From NCBI RefSeq assembly GCF_003086295.3, contig NC_092048.1, positions 106,718,276-106,782,275 of the forward strand: DNA of 64,000 nucleotides, in the 5' to 3' direction. Of this stretch, positions 1-10,684 are shown in pieces. Source of the stretch: Arachis hypogaea. Taxonomy: Eukaryota > Streptophyta > Magnoliopsida > Fabales > Fabaceae. Made by a program: the position numbers and the translations under genes. Positions within the stretch are counted from its first letter, which is position 1, and each line of letters begins with the position of its first letter. Below the pieces are notes generated by a model that was not told where the DNA came from, did not search any database, and worked only from the letters and a program-made list of their open reading frames with translations.

Positions 1-803
1 AAGAATTGAGCTTCCCCTAAGTTCCTCCACTCCTCCTTCACCATCCTCAGAAAGCCACCATGAGTAAACCAAGAATCCAGACTTCGAAACGGCCTTGGGC
101 CCCCTGCCATCCTCGCAACATCCATAATCAGGGGACAATGATATGACAAGCCTCTTGGTCCTCCTCGTTGCCTTGTTTCAGGAAACTCTTCTAACCACTC
201 CAAACTCACCAGAACTCTGTCGATGCGACTACATGACTGGCCCCTGAACCATGTGAATCTACGATCAGACAAGGCTAGATCCACTAACTCCATATCTTGA
301 ATCCAAAATTTAAAGTCTGCTGCAGACACTGGCAGAGAAGTAGTCCCTTTCCTGTCCTCTATCTGTACAATCTCATTGAAATCCCCCATAAAGCAAACAG
401 GAACTTGACATAATCCAGAGATGAAGCTCAACTCCTCCCACAGAACAAGCTTTTCCTCCCTAACATGCTCGCCATACACTAAACAGAAGGCACACCGAAA
501 ATTATTTTTTACCAACACTCCTTCCACACATAACCACCTCCCCCCTTTATAACAGTTACTTAAATTAAACACCGATGCATCCCACATCAACAGTAGACCA
601 CCAGAAGTTCCCTCTGCTTCCACAAACTCCCAGGCCATTCCATCATTACCCCACAGTTGCACAACATCAAATTTAGTCAGGACCTCTTTTTTTGTCTCTA
701 GCAAACCTAACATATGCAAATTAAATTTCCGCCTAAAGTTCTTCACCATGCTAACCTTTCCAACTCCCGCCAACCCCCTGACATTCCAAGATGAAAAATT
801 CAT
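1..803 (-). CDS. LINE-1 ORF2, N-terminal endonuclease part (cut by window edge)
   Basis: The minus strand is open from an ATG at 803-801 to the window edge, about 267 codons. The start SSWNVRG, an LLETKK segment, GDFNE, and a CSRIDRVLVS segment are the ordered motifs of the plant L1 apurinic-like endonuclease, which nicks target DNA for target-primed reverse transcription. The reverse transcriptase should lie beyond the left edge. The ATG overlaps the ORF1 stop as ATGA, which fixes the start. The usual SDH catalytic triplet reads SYH (residues 220-222, TAT at 143-141), so the nuclease may be inactive. No stop codon or frameshift occurs in the visible part. Confidence 0.88.
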   Translation of the reverse strand, partial: MNFSSWNVRGLAGVGKVSMVKNFRRKFNLHMLGLLETKKEVLTKFDVVQLWGNDGMAWEFVEAEGTSGGLLLMWDASVFNLSNCYKGGRWLCVEGVLVKNNFRCAFCLVYGEHVREEKLVLWEELSFISGLCQVPVCFMGDFNEIVQIEDRKGTTSLPVSAADFKFWIQDMELVDLALSDRRFTWFRGQSCSRIDRVLVSLEWLEEFPETRQRGGPRGLSYHCPLIMDVARMAGGPRPFRSLDSWFTHGGFLRMVKEEWRNLGEAQF

Positions 804-3271
804 TTTAAACTAAATGTACACACCTTTTTTCGATTTTTTGGATGACTTCTTCTGACTTTCTCCTTATGCTTCGCCTGTTTTTTCCTCAATGCTATTGCCT
901 CATTCTGTTCCTGAAGAATCAACATAATATCATCTTCCTCATCGTATGGCACAGCTCCAGATTCCATAGCTAGGTTCCAAGCCTTCCTGTTTTCATCCAT
1001 GTCTTCCGCCCGTTTAATGGTAGACGTTTCAGAACCAGCCTCACTCTCCGCATCAACTCGGGATTTCCCCAGTTCGGCCAACACTCCTCCCGTCCCTTCG
1101 TTCTCCACTGCCACTGTCTTCTCTAAACCGGAATCACCCCTTGTCTGCTGCCTGTCCGCAACCCCCAATTCACCAGTTACAGTACACCACGCCTCACCTT
1201 CATCCACGGCTGCCTCTGCTACAACCATCTCACCTTCCCTCCCGAGGTTAATAAGTCCCACCCCCAGCGTAAGCGGTCGTTCATCAACAGTCAAAGGGTC
1301 CAGTGGCGATGAAATCCGCGCCCCACCGTCAGCTTGGTTCATGGCCGAACTACCCTCTTCCCCTGAATCCTTCCGGCGCCCTGGTCCCCCGCATTCCCCC
1401 GTGGCATCAACGACAGCCCCTTGCTCCAAGAAGGCTCCCTTTCGAATTTCCTGCCCAGCCCTGCCATCAACGGCGTGCACACCGTCTCGAAGGGTCTTTC
1501 TGATTTCAGTCCTCGTAACCCTTCTCGCCCAGTCACCGGGTCGGGTCTTGCAAGGCCGCTGCTCCAAGCCACCAACAGGTTGGGCCACCTCCTGCCTTCC
1601 CTCTATGACATCGTGTGGACTAGAAAGCTTTAAGCCCAAAAGAAGTTCCTTACCGTTGGAGAAATCGTTTTGGGCCCCAAACCCATTAGGATAGGAACAG
1701 ACCACACTAAGGCCCACATTCCTCTTAGCATTACTTGTTACCTCTCCTTCATCAGCTCTCTGCCCACCAAGAAGGTCCCATATAACTGTTCTTTCTGAAT
1801 CAGCAACTGCACCGTTATCAGGGGATCCCGCAATATCCGCGTGTGACACACTATGATCAACCTCCTTAATTATAGGCCCTACCGTTTTAGAATTTAAAAG
1901 TTCGGTACTCCACTCATTTAATTCTTCCAATGATATTATAACTCTACCCTTACTCTGCGCGTCCTCCCTTTTCGGCGTCAGCAAGACCTCCGCCGCTGCA
2001 TCCCCTCTGCCCCGCTGCCCATGAGCACAACTATCATCAACAAAAGTTGATCGACCCATAAAATCAGAGCTCTCTCCGATGAAGATTCCCCGATTCCATT
2101 CTACCATACCATTCATAGTACAGTCCAACGAAGTAGAACCCCCGCTCCCCACCTTTGAAACAATCACGTGAAATCTAGCCGTACCTACACAGACGCAAAT
2201 CTTTTCACGAATGACATCAAACCCGCTTGTATCAATCAAAACCCGGCCAGCGTTGAACGACGAGCATGAAGTAGTGCCTTGATCACATCCCACTACGTCT
2301 CCCCACTGTGCACCAATCAACCGGAACATATCTTCTGACCAGACATGTAGCGGGACACCAATGCATTCAAGCCATACCCTTCTCTTGTCAATCCGATTAT
2401 TCTCACTCCATCGTTCTACTTGGGAGAAGACCTTCAACAGACCATCGATGTTAAGAGTGAGTGCCTCGGCCGCACTATGCGCACTATCAAACACTAACAA
2501 TGCTTTGTAAGCCCCCAACTCACACACCTTTACTACGTTAGGCCATTCTGTTCGAACTATGGTGTTCAATAATCGGAAGTCAATAGCCTGCATGGTGCTC
2601 CCAACAATACTCCTTTGCAACCAGTCCCAGTTCTTCTCTGCCACCAATGCATGTATTTCCTTCATCCCCAGTCTCTCTGTATCATTCAACACACAATTAC
2701 CGTGATTAGCAGGCTCCACTTCCAAAGCTTTGCTCCCAGTCGGGTGATCCTGGGTCTTAGCAAAACGTCTCCCTTGATCATCCATCATTGCTTTCCACGG
2801 ATTCCCATTGACACCATGAGACTTCCCACTATCAACTTCCTTAGTCCTAGAGTCCCTCCTTGTGCCTTCGCTTTCCAGTGCCTTCTTCCCCGTGGAGATA
2901 TCCCTCCTGTATTTAGCCTCTCCTACAAAAATCTCCTTCCCCCGTAAGCATAGGTGATTCATCTCTGAGATGGCTTTCAAAGCTCCTCCCTTTGTGGTAT
3001 ATCTAATGAAAGCAAACAGATAGATCGCTCCACCCCTCAGCTTCTTGGCCAGGTAAATGTCATTGATCCTCCCCGTCCATGCAAACAAACGAAACAATTC
3101 CTGCTTCGAGATGTCCCCCGGTAGCCTGTCTACAAAAACGGTAAAAGAATCCCGTTCCAACCGAAAAAACTCGTCTCGGTTCCACACCCTTGGATCGTTG
3201 CCATGATACTGCACCTGCCTAAACCCATCTCGGCTAGTGGTTCCCCACCCCTCTCTCACTCTCCCTCTCAT
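800..3271 (-). CDS. LINE-1 ORF1 protein with RRM and DUF4283-like domain
   Basis: An uninterrupted minus-strand frame of about 822 codons from the Met at 3271. An RRM-type RNA-binding fold occupies roughly residues 20-105 from that Met (FTVFVDRLP, then YLFAFIRYTT as the RNP-like strands). A DUF4283-like region follows (ALLVFDSA, WSENNRIDKRRVWLECIGVP). The C-terminal half is low complexity and acidic, ending in a lysine-rich tail. This is the layout of ORF1 in plant L1 elements, an RNA-binding protein of the retrotransposition particle. The frame also extends upstream to 3406, but that stretch is translated GAA-repeat (poly-Arg), so the Met at 3271 is the likelier start. I see no CCHC zinc knuckle. 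Confidence 0.8.
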   Translation of the reverse strand: MRGRVREGWGTTSRDGFRQVQYHGNDPRVWNRDEFFRLERDSFTVFVDRLPGDISKQELFRLFAWTGRINDIYLAKKLRGGAIYLFAFIRYTTKGGALKAISEMNHLCLRGKEIFVGEAKYRRDISTGKKALESEGTRRDSRTKEVDSGKSHGVNGNPWKAMMDDQGRRFAKTQDHPTGSKALEVEPANHGNCVLNDTERLGMKEIHALVAEKNWDWLQRSIVGSTMQAIDFRLLNTIVRTEWPNVVKVCELGAYKALLVFDSAHSAAEALTLNIDGLLKVFSQVERWSENNRIDKRRVWLECIGVPLHVWSEDMFRLIGAQWGDVVGCDQGTTSCSSFNAGRVLIDTSGFDVIREKICVCVGTARFHVIVSKVGSGGSTSLDCTMNGMVEWNRGIFIGESSDFMGRSTFVDDSCAHGQRGRGDAAAEVLLTPKREDAQSKGRVIISLEELNEWSTELLNSKTVGPIIKEVDHSVSHADIAGSPDNGAVADSERTVIWDLLGGQRADEGEVTSNAKRNVGLSVVCSYPNGFGAQNDFSNGKELLLGLKLSSPHDVIEGRQEVAQPVGGLEQRPCKTRPGDWARRVTRTEIRKTLRDGVHAVDGRAGQEIRKGAFLEQGAVVDATGECGGPGRRKDSGEEGSSAMNQADGGARISSPLDPLTVDERPLTLGVGLINLGREGEMVVAEAAVDEGEAWCTVTGELGVADRQQTRGDSGLEKTVAVENEGTGGVLAELGKSRVDAESEAGSETSTIKRAEDMDENRKAWNLAMESGAVPYDEEDDIMLILQEQNEAIALRKKQAKHKEKVRRSHPKNRKKVCTFSLK

Positions 3272-3327
3272 ACTACCTCCACAAGTTAGAAAGATTCTTC
3301 TATATGTGTATATTCTCCTGTTTTTAG

Positions 3328-3381
3328 TTCTTCTTCTTCTTCTTCTTCTTCTTCTTCTTCTTCTTCTTCTTCTTCTTCTTC
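3328..3381. repeat. (TTC)n microsatellite, about 18 units
   Basis: Perfect TTC repeat in the leader of the LINE; on the LINE's own strand it is GAA. It creates a false poly-Arg N-terminus for ORF1. Confidence 0.97.
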
Positions 3382-3601
3382 GATCTGGACTTTTGAATTG
3401 AAACATGAATGAATCAACTTCAAATCAGTTGATGAGAGCGATTTGGATTATTCTTCCCAAAAGAATCAAGCTGATGAGGTTTGAATTATTCAATTTTGAA
3501 TTGAATTTAATGGAATGCAATTGCTAATTTTATTTGAATTGAATTGAATAGATGTGGGTATTTTGAATCTAAATTGAATTGATATCAAAATTGTAGACAG
3601 A
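3382..3601. other. AT-rich spacer without a gene
   Basis: Contains many GAATTGAAT-like repeats. It is either the distal LINE leader or the 5' flank of the FAR1-like pseudogene. No coding frame is supported. Confidence 0.5.
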
Positions 3602-3896
3602 AGTGTTTCAAATTTGATTTTGTATAATAGATTATGTTTCGTTACTCAGTACTACACAATTGTTTCACCATGGGTATGTGTTTCGGTTCATCATGCAGAA
3701 AGCTGTTTGAATTTGATTTTATATAATGGATTATGTTTTGTTCACTCAGTATTACACAATTGTTTCACCATAATGACGTTTTCGGTTCATATGCAGAAAG
3801 ATGTTTGAATCTGAATTTATGTAATGGATAATGTGTCATTCATCTAGTTTTATACTATTGTTTCACCATAACAACATGTTCAGTTCATTCTGCAAA
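3602..3896 (+). repeat. Three tandem units of about 98 bp ahead of the FAR1-like frame
   Basis: Units at about 3602-3701, 3702-3799 and 3800-3896 share the order GTTTgAAt-TTgATTt, TATAATgGATtATGT, CAATTGTTTCACCAT and CGGTTCATnATGCAG. Divergence between units is perhaps 10-25 percent by eye. Each unit ends in a pyrimidine/CAG-like 3' splice-site motif, and the last one abuts the first ATG of the pseudogene. Confidence 0.85.
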
Positions 3897-4641
3897 CCAT
3901 GTGTGTTGTGGATGAACAATTTGTGCCAAATGTCGGGATACTTTTCAAGACATTAGAAAAAGCTGGAAAGTTCTACAAAAATTATTCCAAACTTGCCGAT
4001 TTTTCTACCAAAATAAGGAACACGACTCAGGACGGAGACAAGATTAAGAATCAACTAATTTTATGCAGCAGAGAGGGGAGGTGGAAATCCAAGATATCTC
4101 CTACTCTGAAGACAAATCTCTCAGCCGGCATAAACTGTCCAGCCAGGATATACGTACACATATTGAAGAACGTGGGTCTCTATATAATTTCCAAAGTTGT
4201 TTTGAATCACTCACATCCTTGCTGTCCAGACCGGACAGAGATGCTCAAATAACACAGGGAGCTAAGCATGTTCGTGCATCGCAGCATTGAAACCAACGAG
4301 GAAGCCGGAATCAGACCCAGCAAAATCTATCAATCATTCGTAGCAGCAGCTGGCAGTCACTGGAAACTAAGTTTTATAGAAAAAGACGTGAGGAATTACA
4401 TCACACGGGAAGTACGGAATGTGTCTGAACAAGACGACGCTAAAGAATTTGGGAAGTACCTATTAAGAATGAAAGAGAAGAACTAAAATTTCTTTTTCGA
4501 GCTCAACCTCAAAGGTGATCACTCCATCAAACATGCATTCTGGGCCCATGCAAGAAGCAGGGCGGCATGCGAGTATTTTGGAGATGTCGTCGTTTCATTA
4601 GACACCACGTAAAACCCAAACAGATATTTGGTTCACCCAAA

Positions 4642-4710
4642 GTAAGTCTGTACGTTCACCATATGTACACATTTCGGTTCACCAATGTGTGAGAGTGTGC
4701 ATTTATGCAG
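4642..4710 (+). other. Candidate intron in the FAR1-like pseudogene
   Basis: GTAAGT at 4642 and TTTATGCAG at 4702-4710 bracket a segment that interrupts the MULE domain between NRY and VFGSF. The join is not clean in frame, so the exact borders are uncertain. Confidence 0.4.
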
Positions 4711-5110
4711 GTAAAATATGGTTTTTGGTTCTTTTGTGGCTGTTAATCACCACGATCAGTCGACACTTCTCGGATGCACGCTAATGAAAAATGAGGACAT
4801 CAAATCATTCAAATGGCTATTCAAGTGTTGGCTCCGTTGCATGGGAGCCAAGGCACCAAAATTCTCACCGACCAATGCGCATCGATGCAAAGGGCCATTG
4901 AGATGTGCATGCCAACAACAATTCACCGCTGGTGCATCTGGCACATCATGAAAAAGATCCCAAACAAATTAAACGGCTACAAGCAACACGAAGAAATTGA
5001 ACAAGAGATGAGCCACGTCATTTGGAACTCGTTCACAAAAGACGCATTTGACAGAAACTGGAATGATTTCATCACAAAGTTCGGTCTCGGAGGCAACGAG
5101 TGGCTCTCAG

Positions 5111-5215
5111 GTGACCTAGGTTTTAATTCGAATTATTTTCATGCCTTTACCTTTTGGGTCAAAACATGCACAGAGTTTGGTTTAGTACGGCTAATTAGTT
5201 TGGTTCATTCTGTAG
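5111..5215 (+). other. Candidate 105-nt intron in the FAR1-like pseudogene
   Basis: GT at 5111 and TTCATTCTGTAG ending at 5215. Removing the segment joins GGNEWLS to ELYEDRHIWIP in frame, as expected for this family. Confidence 0.7.
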
Positions 5216-6122
5216 AGCTGTACGAGGATCGGCATATATGGATTCCAATTTATCTGGATCACCACTTCTGGGTCGGGATGAGAAGCACACAAAGGAGCGA
5301 GAGCATGCACGCATTTTTCAACAAGTTCATCACACGCAACAGCTCCCTGAGGCAATTCGTGAAGCAATACGACAATTGCCTAGCAAGCAGAAAGCAAAGA
5401 GAGAGAGATTTCGACATTGAAGATTTTCACACCGTGATACCGTGCGCAACAAAATCAGCAATAGAGGTGCAGTTTCAACACGTGTATAGCCACGAGAAGT
5501 TTAGGGAAGTCCAAACACAATTCAGAGGAAAGGTGAATTGCATCACAAGATCAATGCATCTATCCTAGGTTTCACAACATACAAAGTTGTAGAGCAGATT
5601 TTCAACTCAGCATTCAACAAGTTTTTGGTCACCTACGATGCAGTATCATGAGAGGTAGCTATTCGAGTCAAGGGGCATATTGTGCCTCCATTCCCTGACC
5701 GTCCTAAGCTTTGAGCAAGTGGATAACGTGGCACTGAAATACATACTGGAGCGCTAGAGCAAGAACATAAAGAGGAGGCACACACACATCAAGAGCAGCC
5801 AAGATGAGCCTCTACTAGAGTCGAGAAGCAAGAGATTCAATGATTTGGTGTTTCATTCGCACAATATATACGAATTTGCATCAGAGTCCGAGGAGCTGAC
5901 CGAAATTCTGCATCGGGCGTTTGACATTGTCATGGTTGAGATGCAAGAATATCAAGAGAGATGCAAAGGAAAAATCTTGTTATTCCACGAAGAAGCAACG
6001 TTGAGTGACGTGAACGACCTTCGAAGCCTGCCACGTGTCAGAACAAGAGGCTGGCCCAAGAACAGACTTGGATCAAACCTGGAAAAAGTCTCTAATGCCA
6101 TGAAGAAAAATAAAAAGCCAGC

Positions 6123-7615
6123 TGACAAGCAGATAAATATCGGTCAAGAATTACCAAAAAGTTTATTTCCAAATCAAGTTGCACAGTATAGTCTCAACCG
6201 ACGAGATTTTCGCTGGCTAAAGTTAAAATGTGTGTCACAAATAAAATCAATAACTAGGAGTAGAATCCCAGGTCGTCTTCCCTAGGAATTGACACAAGAT
6301 GCACATTATTGGTTAGAATTTTCCTTGGAATTTTCAAAGTTGAGAGCAAGAAAAATAAATAACTAGAAATTAGAATAATAAATAACTAGCAAGAGTTGAC
6401 AATTAATCAATATAAAAGGTCTTGGGTAGGGGTGAGAATCGGAATTTCTATCCTCATTGTCTTTTCCAAGTGTGATGGTAAAGGCTTATTGCTCTCACTT
6501 AGTTATCCTTTAACAATTGAAGGAAAGTCAAGTGAAACAATTAACTTTAGCTCACAAGTCTAGTCACTTCATGGAGAGAGATTAGAGTTGGTGAGGTTCA
6601 AGCTAATTAGCAATTTTCATTTACCAATTAACACTTAAGTATAACAACTCAAGAGGTTCTAATTACTCAACCCCAAACCAAGCAAGAAAATATATTCCAT
6701 GATCATGGATGACATTTCCTCAAACACTTGGTGGGCAAAGATAAAAGACATGATGAAAGCGAGAACATAATCTAATTCAAATCACCACTAACAATAATCA
6801 ACAATATTAGAACAAGCAATAACAATGGATATGAAAATAACTCAATGCATTAACAAAATCCAAGATTAACAAGATTCAAGTATGAGTTCAAGATAACCAA
6901 ATTGAAAAGAGTACTAAAGGAATTAAAGAGAAAACTATAAGGAAAACAACTAGAAATGAAGGTAGCAGCAGTTTCTCTTAAGATCCAATTGAAAAATAAA
7001 CTAAGAAAACCAAAACCCTAGAGAGAAGTAGGAGTTTCTCTCACTAGAATTCAAAACTAAAGCAAAACTAAAGCTAAAGTGAAGTATCATGTGTCTCAGG
7101 TCCATCCCGAGTCTCTTGTCTACATTTTCGGGCTTGAAGTTGGGCCAAAAGCAGCCCTGAAATTTCCCTCAGCATATTCCTTTTGTTGCAGCATGTGACG
7201 CTCGTCACGCGTATGCATCGCTTGGACGAAGCTCCTGGTCATGCGTACACGTCAGTCATGCGTACGCATCAGTGGGAAAATTTCTTGATCACGCGTACGC
7301 TTCAGCCACGCGCACGCGTCGGTTCCAGCTCCTCAAATCTTCAATTTCTTGTGTTCCTTTCACTTTAGCATGCTTCATCTTCATCCTCCATGCCATTCCA
7401 GCCCTATAACCTTGAGATCACTCAACAAATGCATCACGGTATTGAATGGTAATATGAGAGGATTAAAAATTAGTAATTTAAAGGCCTAGGAAGCATGTTT
7501 TCAATCATAGCACAAAATTCAGAAGGAAACTTAAAAACATGCAAATTATATGGATAAGTGTGAGTAAAGTCGATAAAATCCACTCATTTCGAAGTCATGA
7601 AATAATGGTTCATCA
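6123..7615 (-). repeat. 3' LTR of element V (1,493 bp)
   Basis: Minus-strand ends are TGATGAACCATTA and CTTGTCA. It contains a cluster of ACGCGTACGCGT-like palindromes at about 7195-7325. It breaks the C-terminal end of the FAR1-like frame: the last family-like residues KNKKPA are followed by LTR sequence. The open frame running on to 6285 is therefore chimeric. Confidence 0.72.
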
Positions 7616-7881
7616 AATCTCCCCACAGTTAAATGTTAGCATGTCCTCATGCTAAGCTCAAGGGAACCAAAAGAGTGAAGGGAAAATGGTAGGACTTATG
7701 CAATGCAACCTATCTATATGAATGCAAATACATGTTAAATGCTCCTACCTACTTAGTCAAAAGTAAATCAACCTCCAAGAATATATGAACAAGTAGGACT
7801 AGACCATGTGATGATTCATGAATTCCACTAATTCAAATATCAAGAATGAAGTTCAAATAGTACTGCAAGAAGAAAGCTCAT
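7616..7881 (-). other. 3' internal end of element V, with PPT and hairpin
   Basis: On the minus strand, TGGGGAGATT (7625-7616) is the polypurine tract directly before the LTR. Just upstream lies an 8-bp hairpin at 7636-7655 (TTAGCATG, loop AGGA, CATGCTAA). No coding frame is seen. Confidence 0.7.
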
Positions 7882-9163
7882 TGGTGCGCGTGTACGCAAA
7901 CCCCTACACTGTTCGTACAACAGCAGTACCAGCAAGTGCACTGGGTCGTCCAAGTAATACCTGAGCGAGTCAGAGTCGATCCCACAAGGATTGTGGCATG
8001 AAGCAAGCTATGGTTGTCTTGCAGGTCTTAGTCAGGCGGAATCAGAAGGTTGTAGATATGATTATGTTTAGAATTTTGTATAAGTACTTGTTGAAAGTTG
8101 GAGTTGCTTTGTCTTTCTGAAGTAACTCTGGTACTATTATCTTCTTTGCTTGTGAATGATCTTCTTCTATGGCAGGTTGTAAGTGATCAAAGCCATTTCC
8201 CATGGTCATTGATCTCCTCTGCTACAGAATGAACGCCAGGGCCCTTGGTCATTTAATCCAATGGAGGGTGAAGCTCTAGCAAGTTATTCTCTTGGCGATC
8301 CTACTCAAAACGCCACAGACAAAGTCGAATCTTTCGGATCAGAGAACGATGCTTTTTGGAATCTAGCCTATACCACAGAGACCTTAATCCCCCCAGATAT
8401 CGGCTGAACTGGTGTCTCGAGAAGTCCCCAACAAAATTGTGGATTAACCGTCTGAGAGATGTATAAACATAGCTGTTGGCTCATACTTTTCTTCCAGGTA
8501 CTCACACAAACCCAAGTAGACGCGGAGGTTTGTCAGGCACGTTCATCTTAGTGTGATGAATAGAGCGAATTTGTTAGATCATGCTGTTCATCATGATGAA
8601 GATCGGATATACATCTTAGAGATAGATCAAACACGGATCGAAGAAGAAGAAATAGTACTTCTATTAATTCATAGGACTCAGTAGGGCTCCTCTCCTGAAC
8701 CTAGGAGGTTTAGAAACTCATACTGAGGTAGAAAACAATGATAAACGTGTATATTGAGAAAAGTGATGTAAGTTCTATGAATAAAATCCCTTAAATACTA
8801 AGCTAATGACTAGTAAGGGTACAACAGTCTTTTTAGTGCTAAAATCTACTTCTAAGGCCCACTTGGTAAGTGTTTGGGCTGAGCTTGATGAGATCCACGT
8901 ACTAAGAGGTTTTCTGGATGTGGAGCGCTAGCTAGGGGGTCATCTTTGGGCCTCTGGACATTTGGCTCTGCTTCCTTAGGCGCTGGACGCCAGAAAAGGG
9001 CAGGAAGCTGGTGTTGGACGCCAGTTTTGGGCCTTCTAATCTGAAACAACATATGAACTATTATCTATTGCGGGAAAGCTCTGGAAGTCTGCTTTCCATA
9101 GCCATTGAGGACGCTCTGTTTGGACTTCTGTAGCTCCAGAAAATCTCTTCCGAGTGCAGGGAG
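7882..9163 (-). repeat. 3' LTR of element I, first piece
   Basis: Plus-strand start TGGTGCGCG. It shares with the other group LTRs the segment AGCAAGTGCACTGGGTCGTC, a CCCACTTGGTAAGTG-like segment and GAGTGCAGGGAG. It breaks at 9163 where element Y begins, and the sequence resumes at 30539 after the duplicated GGGAG. Confidence 0.8.
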
Positions 9164-10646
9164 TGACGAGCGTGATTTTTGCCAGTAAAGAATGTCATAA
9201 AAACAGTCGCGTTGTAGATATAGTCTCTAAACCAACAAAGATCCCTTTCGTGCAAACGTTTTGGTTGTCACAAGTAACAAACCCCTTTTAAATTTGATAA
9301 CTGAGTATTTAAACTCGGGTCGTCTTCTCAAGGAACTGCAGGGAAGTATGTTCTTATTATTGATTATGGAGATTGTAAATTTAGGGGTTCAGGAATGAGG
9401 AACGAGTAAATTGATGACAAGTAAATTAAATGGTAATTAGAATAAATAAATAACTGTAAAGCAAACTTTTAGCAAGGTACGAGAAATTAGAGGTCCTATC
9501 CTAGCTATCCTTATCAATGATGATGATGGTTGAATCTTAATTCCACTTTGTTAACCTTTACTAAGATAAAGGAAGGTCAAGGGATTAATTGGTTTGATCT
9601 TCGAATCCTATTTATTTCCTAAGAAAAGATTGGGATTATGGAAGTTCAATTCAATTAACAAAGATAACAATTATCAATCACGTTTGAGTTTGATAACTCC
9701 TGAGTTACTGATTTCTTAACCAAGGCCAAAAGGAGAAAAGTAAATCTACTTGGAATAAGGACGTCTTCAGAGTAAAAGCAACAATAGCATAAACAAAAGA
9801 AATCAATATTAAACTGAAATACCTCAACTAACATTAATAAAAGAGTAATCTGTAACATGAAAGGATTCATAAAGTAGCTTGCAGAAGTAAATAAAAGGAA
9901 TATTGAACCTGATCAAAAGAGATAACCCTGAAAGTGAATAAAAATCCTAATTCTAAATCCTAATCCTAAAGAGAGAGAGAATCTCTCTCTTAACTAAATC
10001 TAAATCATGAAAACTAAACTAAAGTGGAATCTCTCTCTGAATGGTTGCATTTCCTCACTTCATAACCTCTGGTCTATGCCTTCTGGACTTAGATTTGGGC
10101 CAAAAAGGGCTTCAGAATTCACAATGAGCGTTTTCTGCAATTTCTGGTGCGTGGCCTCTGTCATGCGTCCGCGTGGGTCACGCGGTCGCGTCATTCGGAG
10201 CTTTTCCTTACCACGCGGTCGCGTCAGCCATGCGACCGCATCATATGCGTTCTGCTTAAGGCGCGCGGTCACGTCAGTCATGCGGCCGCGTCGCTGTTGA
10301 TTCGCGCTTGGCATGCGATCGCGTCGTCCATGCGATCGCGTGGATGCCAGTTTCTTCAGAACTCTGTTTTGCACTTTTCTTCCATTTTTGTATGTTTTCT
10401 TTCCATCCTTTGAGTCATTCCTGCCTTAGAAGATCTGAAACTACTCAACACACTAATCACGACATCGAATGGAATTAAAGGTGATTAAAATAATTAATTT
10501 AAAAGCATAGGAAACATGTTTTTCACATACATCATATAATGAGGAAGGGAAAGTAAAACCATGCAATTAACATGAATAAGTGGGTGAAGTATTGAATAAA
10601 TCACTCAAACTAAGCACAAAATATATCATAAAATATGGGTTTATCA
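9164..10646 (-). repeat. 3' LTR of element Y (1,483 bp)
   Basis: Minus-strand ends are TGATAAACCC and GCTCGTCA. It contains four paired GCGATCGC-like palindromes between about 10150 and 10345. Short open frames here are not genes. Confidence 0.95.
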
Positions 10647-10656
10647 ACCTCCCCAC
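10647..10656 (-). promoter_or_regulatory. Polypurine tract of element Y
   Basis: Minus-strand GTGGGGAGGT directly adjoins the 3' LTR; it is the expected plus-strand DNA primer site. Confidence 0.8.
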
Positions 10657-10666
10657 ACTTAAACAA

Positions 10667-10684
10667 TAGCATGTCCTCATGCTA
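10667..10684 (-). other. Hairpin just inside the Y 3' LTR
   Basis: TAGCATG, loop AGGA, CATGCTA: a perfect 7-bp stem 20 nt upstream of the LTR, followed by TTTAAGTGTGGGG. It matches the architecture at the same place in elements V, X, II, III and IV. Confidence 0.65.

Larger units (their letters stand above)
1..3406 (-). mobile_element. Non-LTR retrotransposon (L1-type LINE), 5' part
   Basis: ORF1 (RRM-DUF4283) followed by an endonuclease-bearing ORF2 on the same strand is the two-ORF structure of plant L1. The 3' end, poly(A) tail and target duplication lie beyond the left edge. The 5' border is not sharp; I place it near 3406 because the leader and the GAA microsatellite end there. Both frames are open, so the copy is fairly recent or conserved. 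Confidence 0.8.
3899..6122 (+). pseudogene. FAR1/FRS-family (MULE-transposase-derived) pseudogene
   Basis: The first part (3899-4249) is a FAR1 DNA-binding zinc-finger domain (YSKLADFSTKIRN, CSREGRWKSK, NCPARIYVH, VVLNHSHPC). It is followed by EAGIRPSKIYQSF, then a MULE transposase core (NHHDQSTLLGC, IKSFKWLFKCW, TDQCASMQRAIE, HRWCIWHIMKKIPNKL) and a terminal segment from about 5845 (VRTRGWPKNRLGSNLEK). FAR1/FRS proteins are nuclear transcription regulators derived from Mutator-like transposases. Breaks: in-frame TAA at 4250, 4484 and about 4610, a frameshift near 4860, and loss of the SWIM zinc-finger region between about 5570 and 5845. The 3' end is cut off by the LTR starting at 6123. Two GT-AG introns fit the domain joins. 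It could equally be a dead MULE transposase copy. Confidence 0.85.

Noticed and set aside
999..1694. Plus-strand 231-codon frame
   Set aside because: It is antisense to the LINE ORF1 and has no recognisable content.
3273..3406. Poly-arginine N-terminus of the LINE ORF1
   Set aside because: It is the translation of the GAA microsatellite; the Met at 3271 just before the RRM region is a better start.
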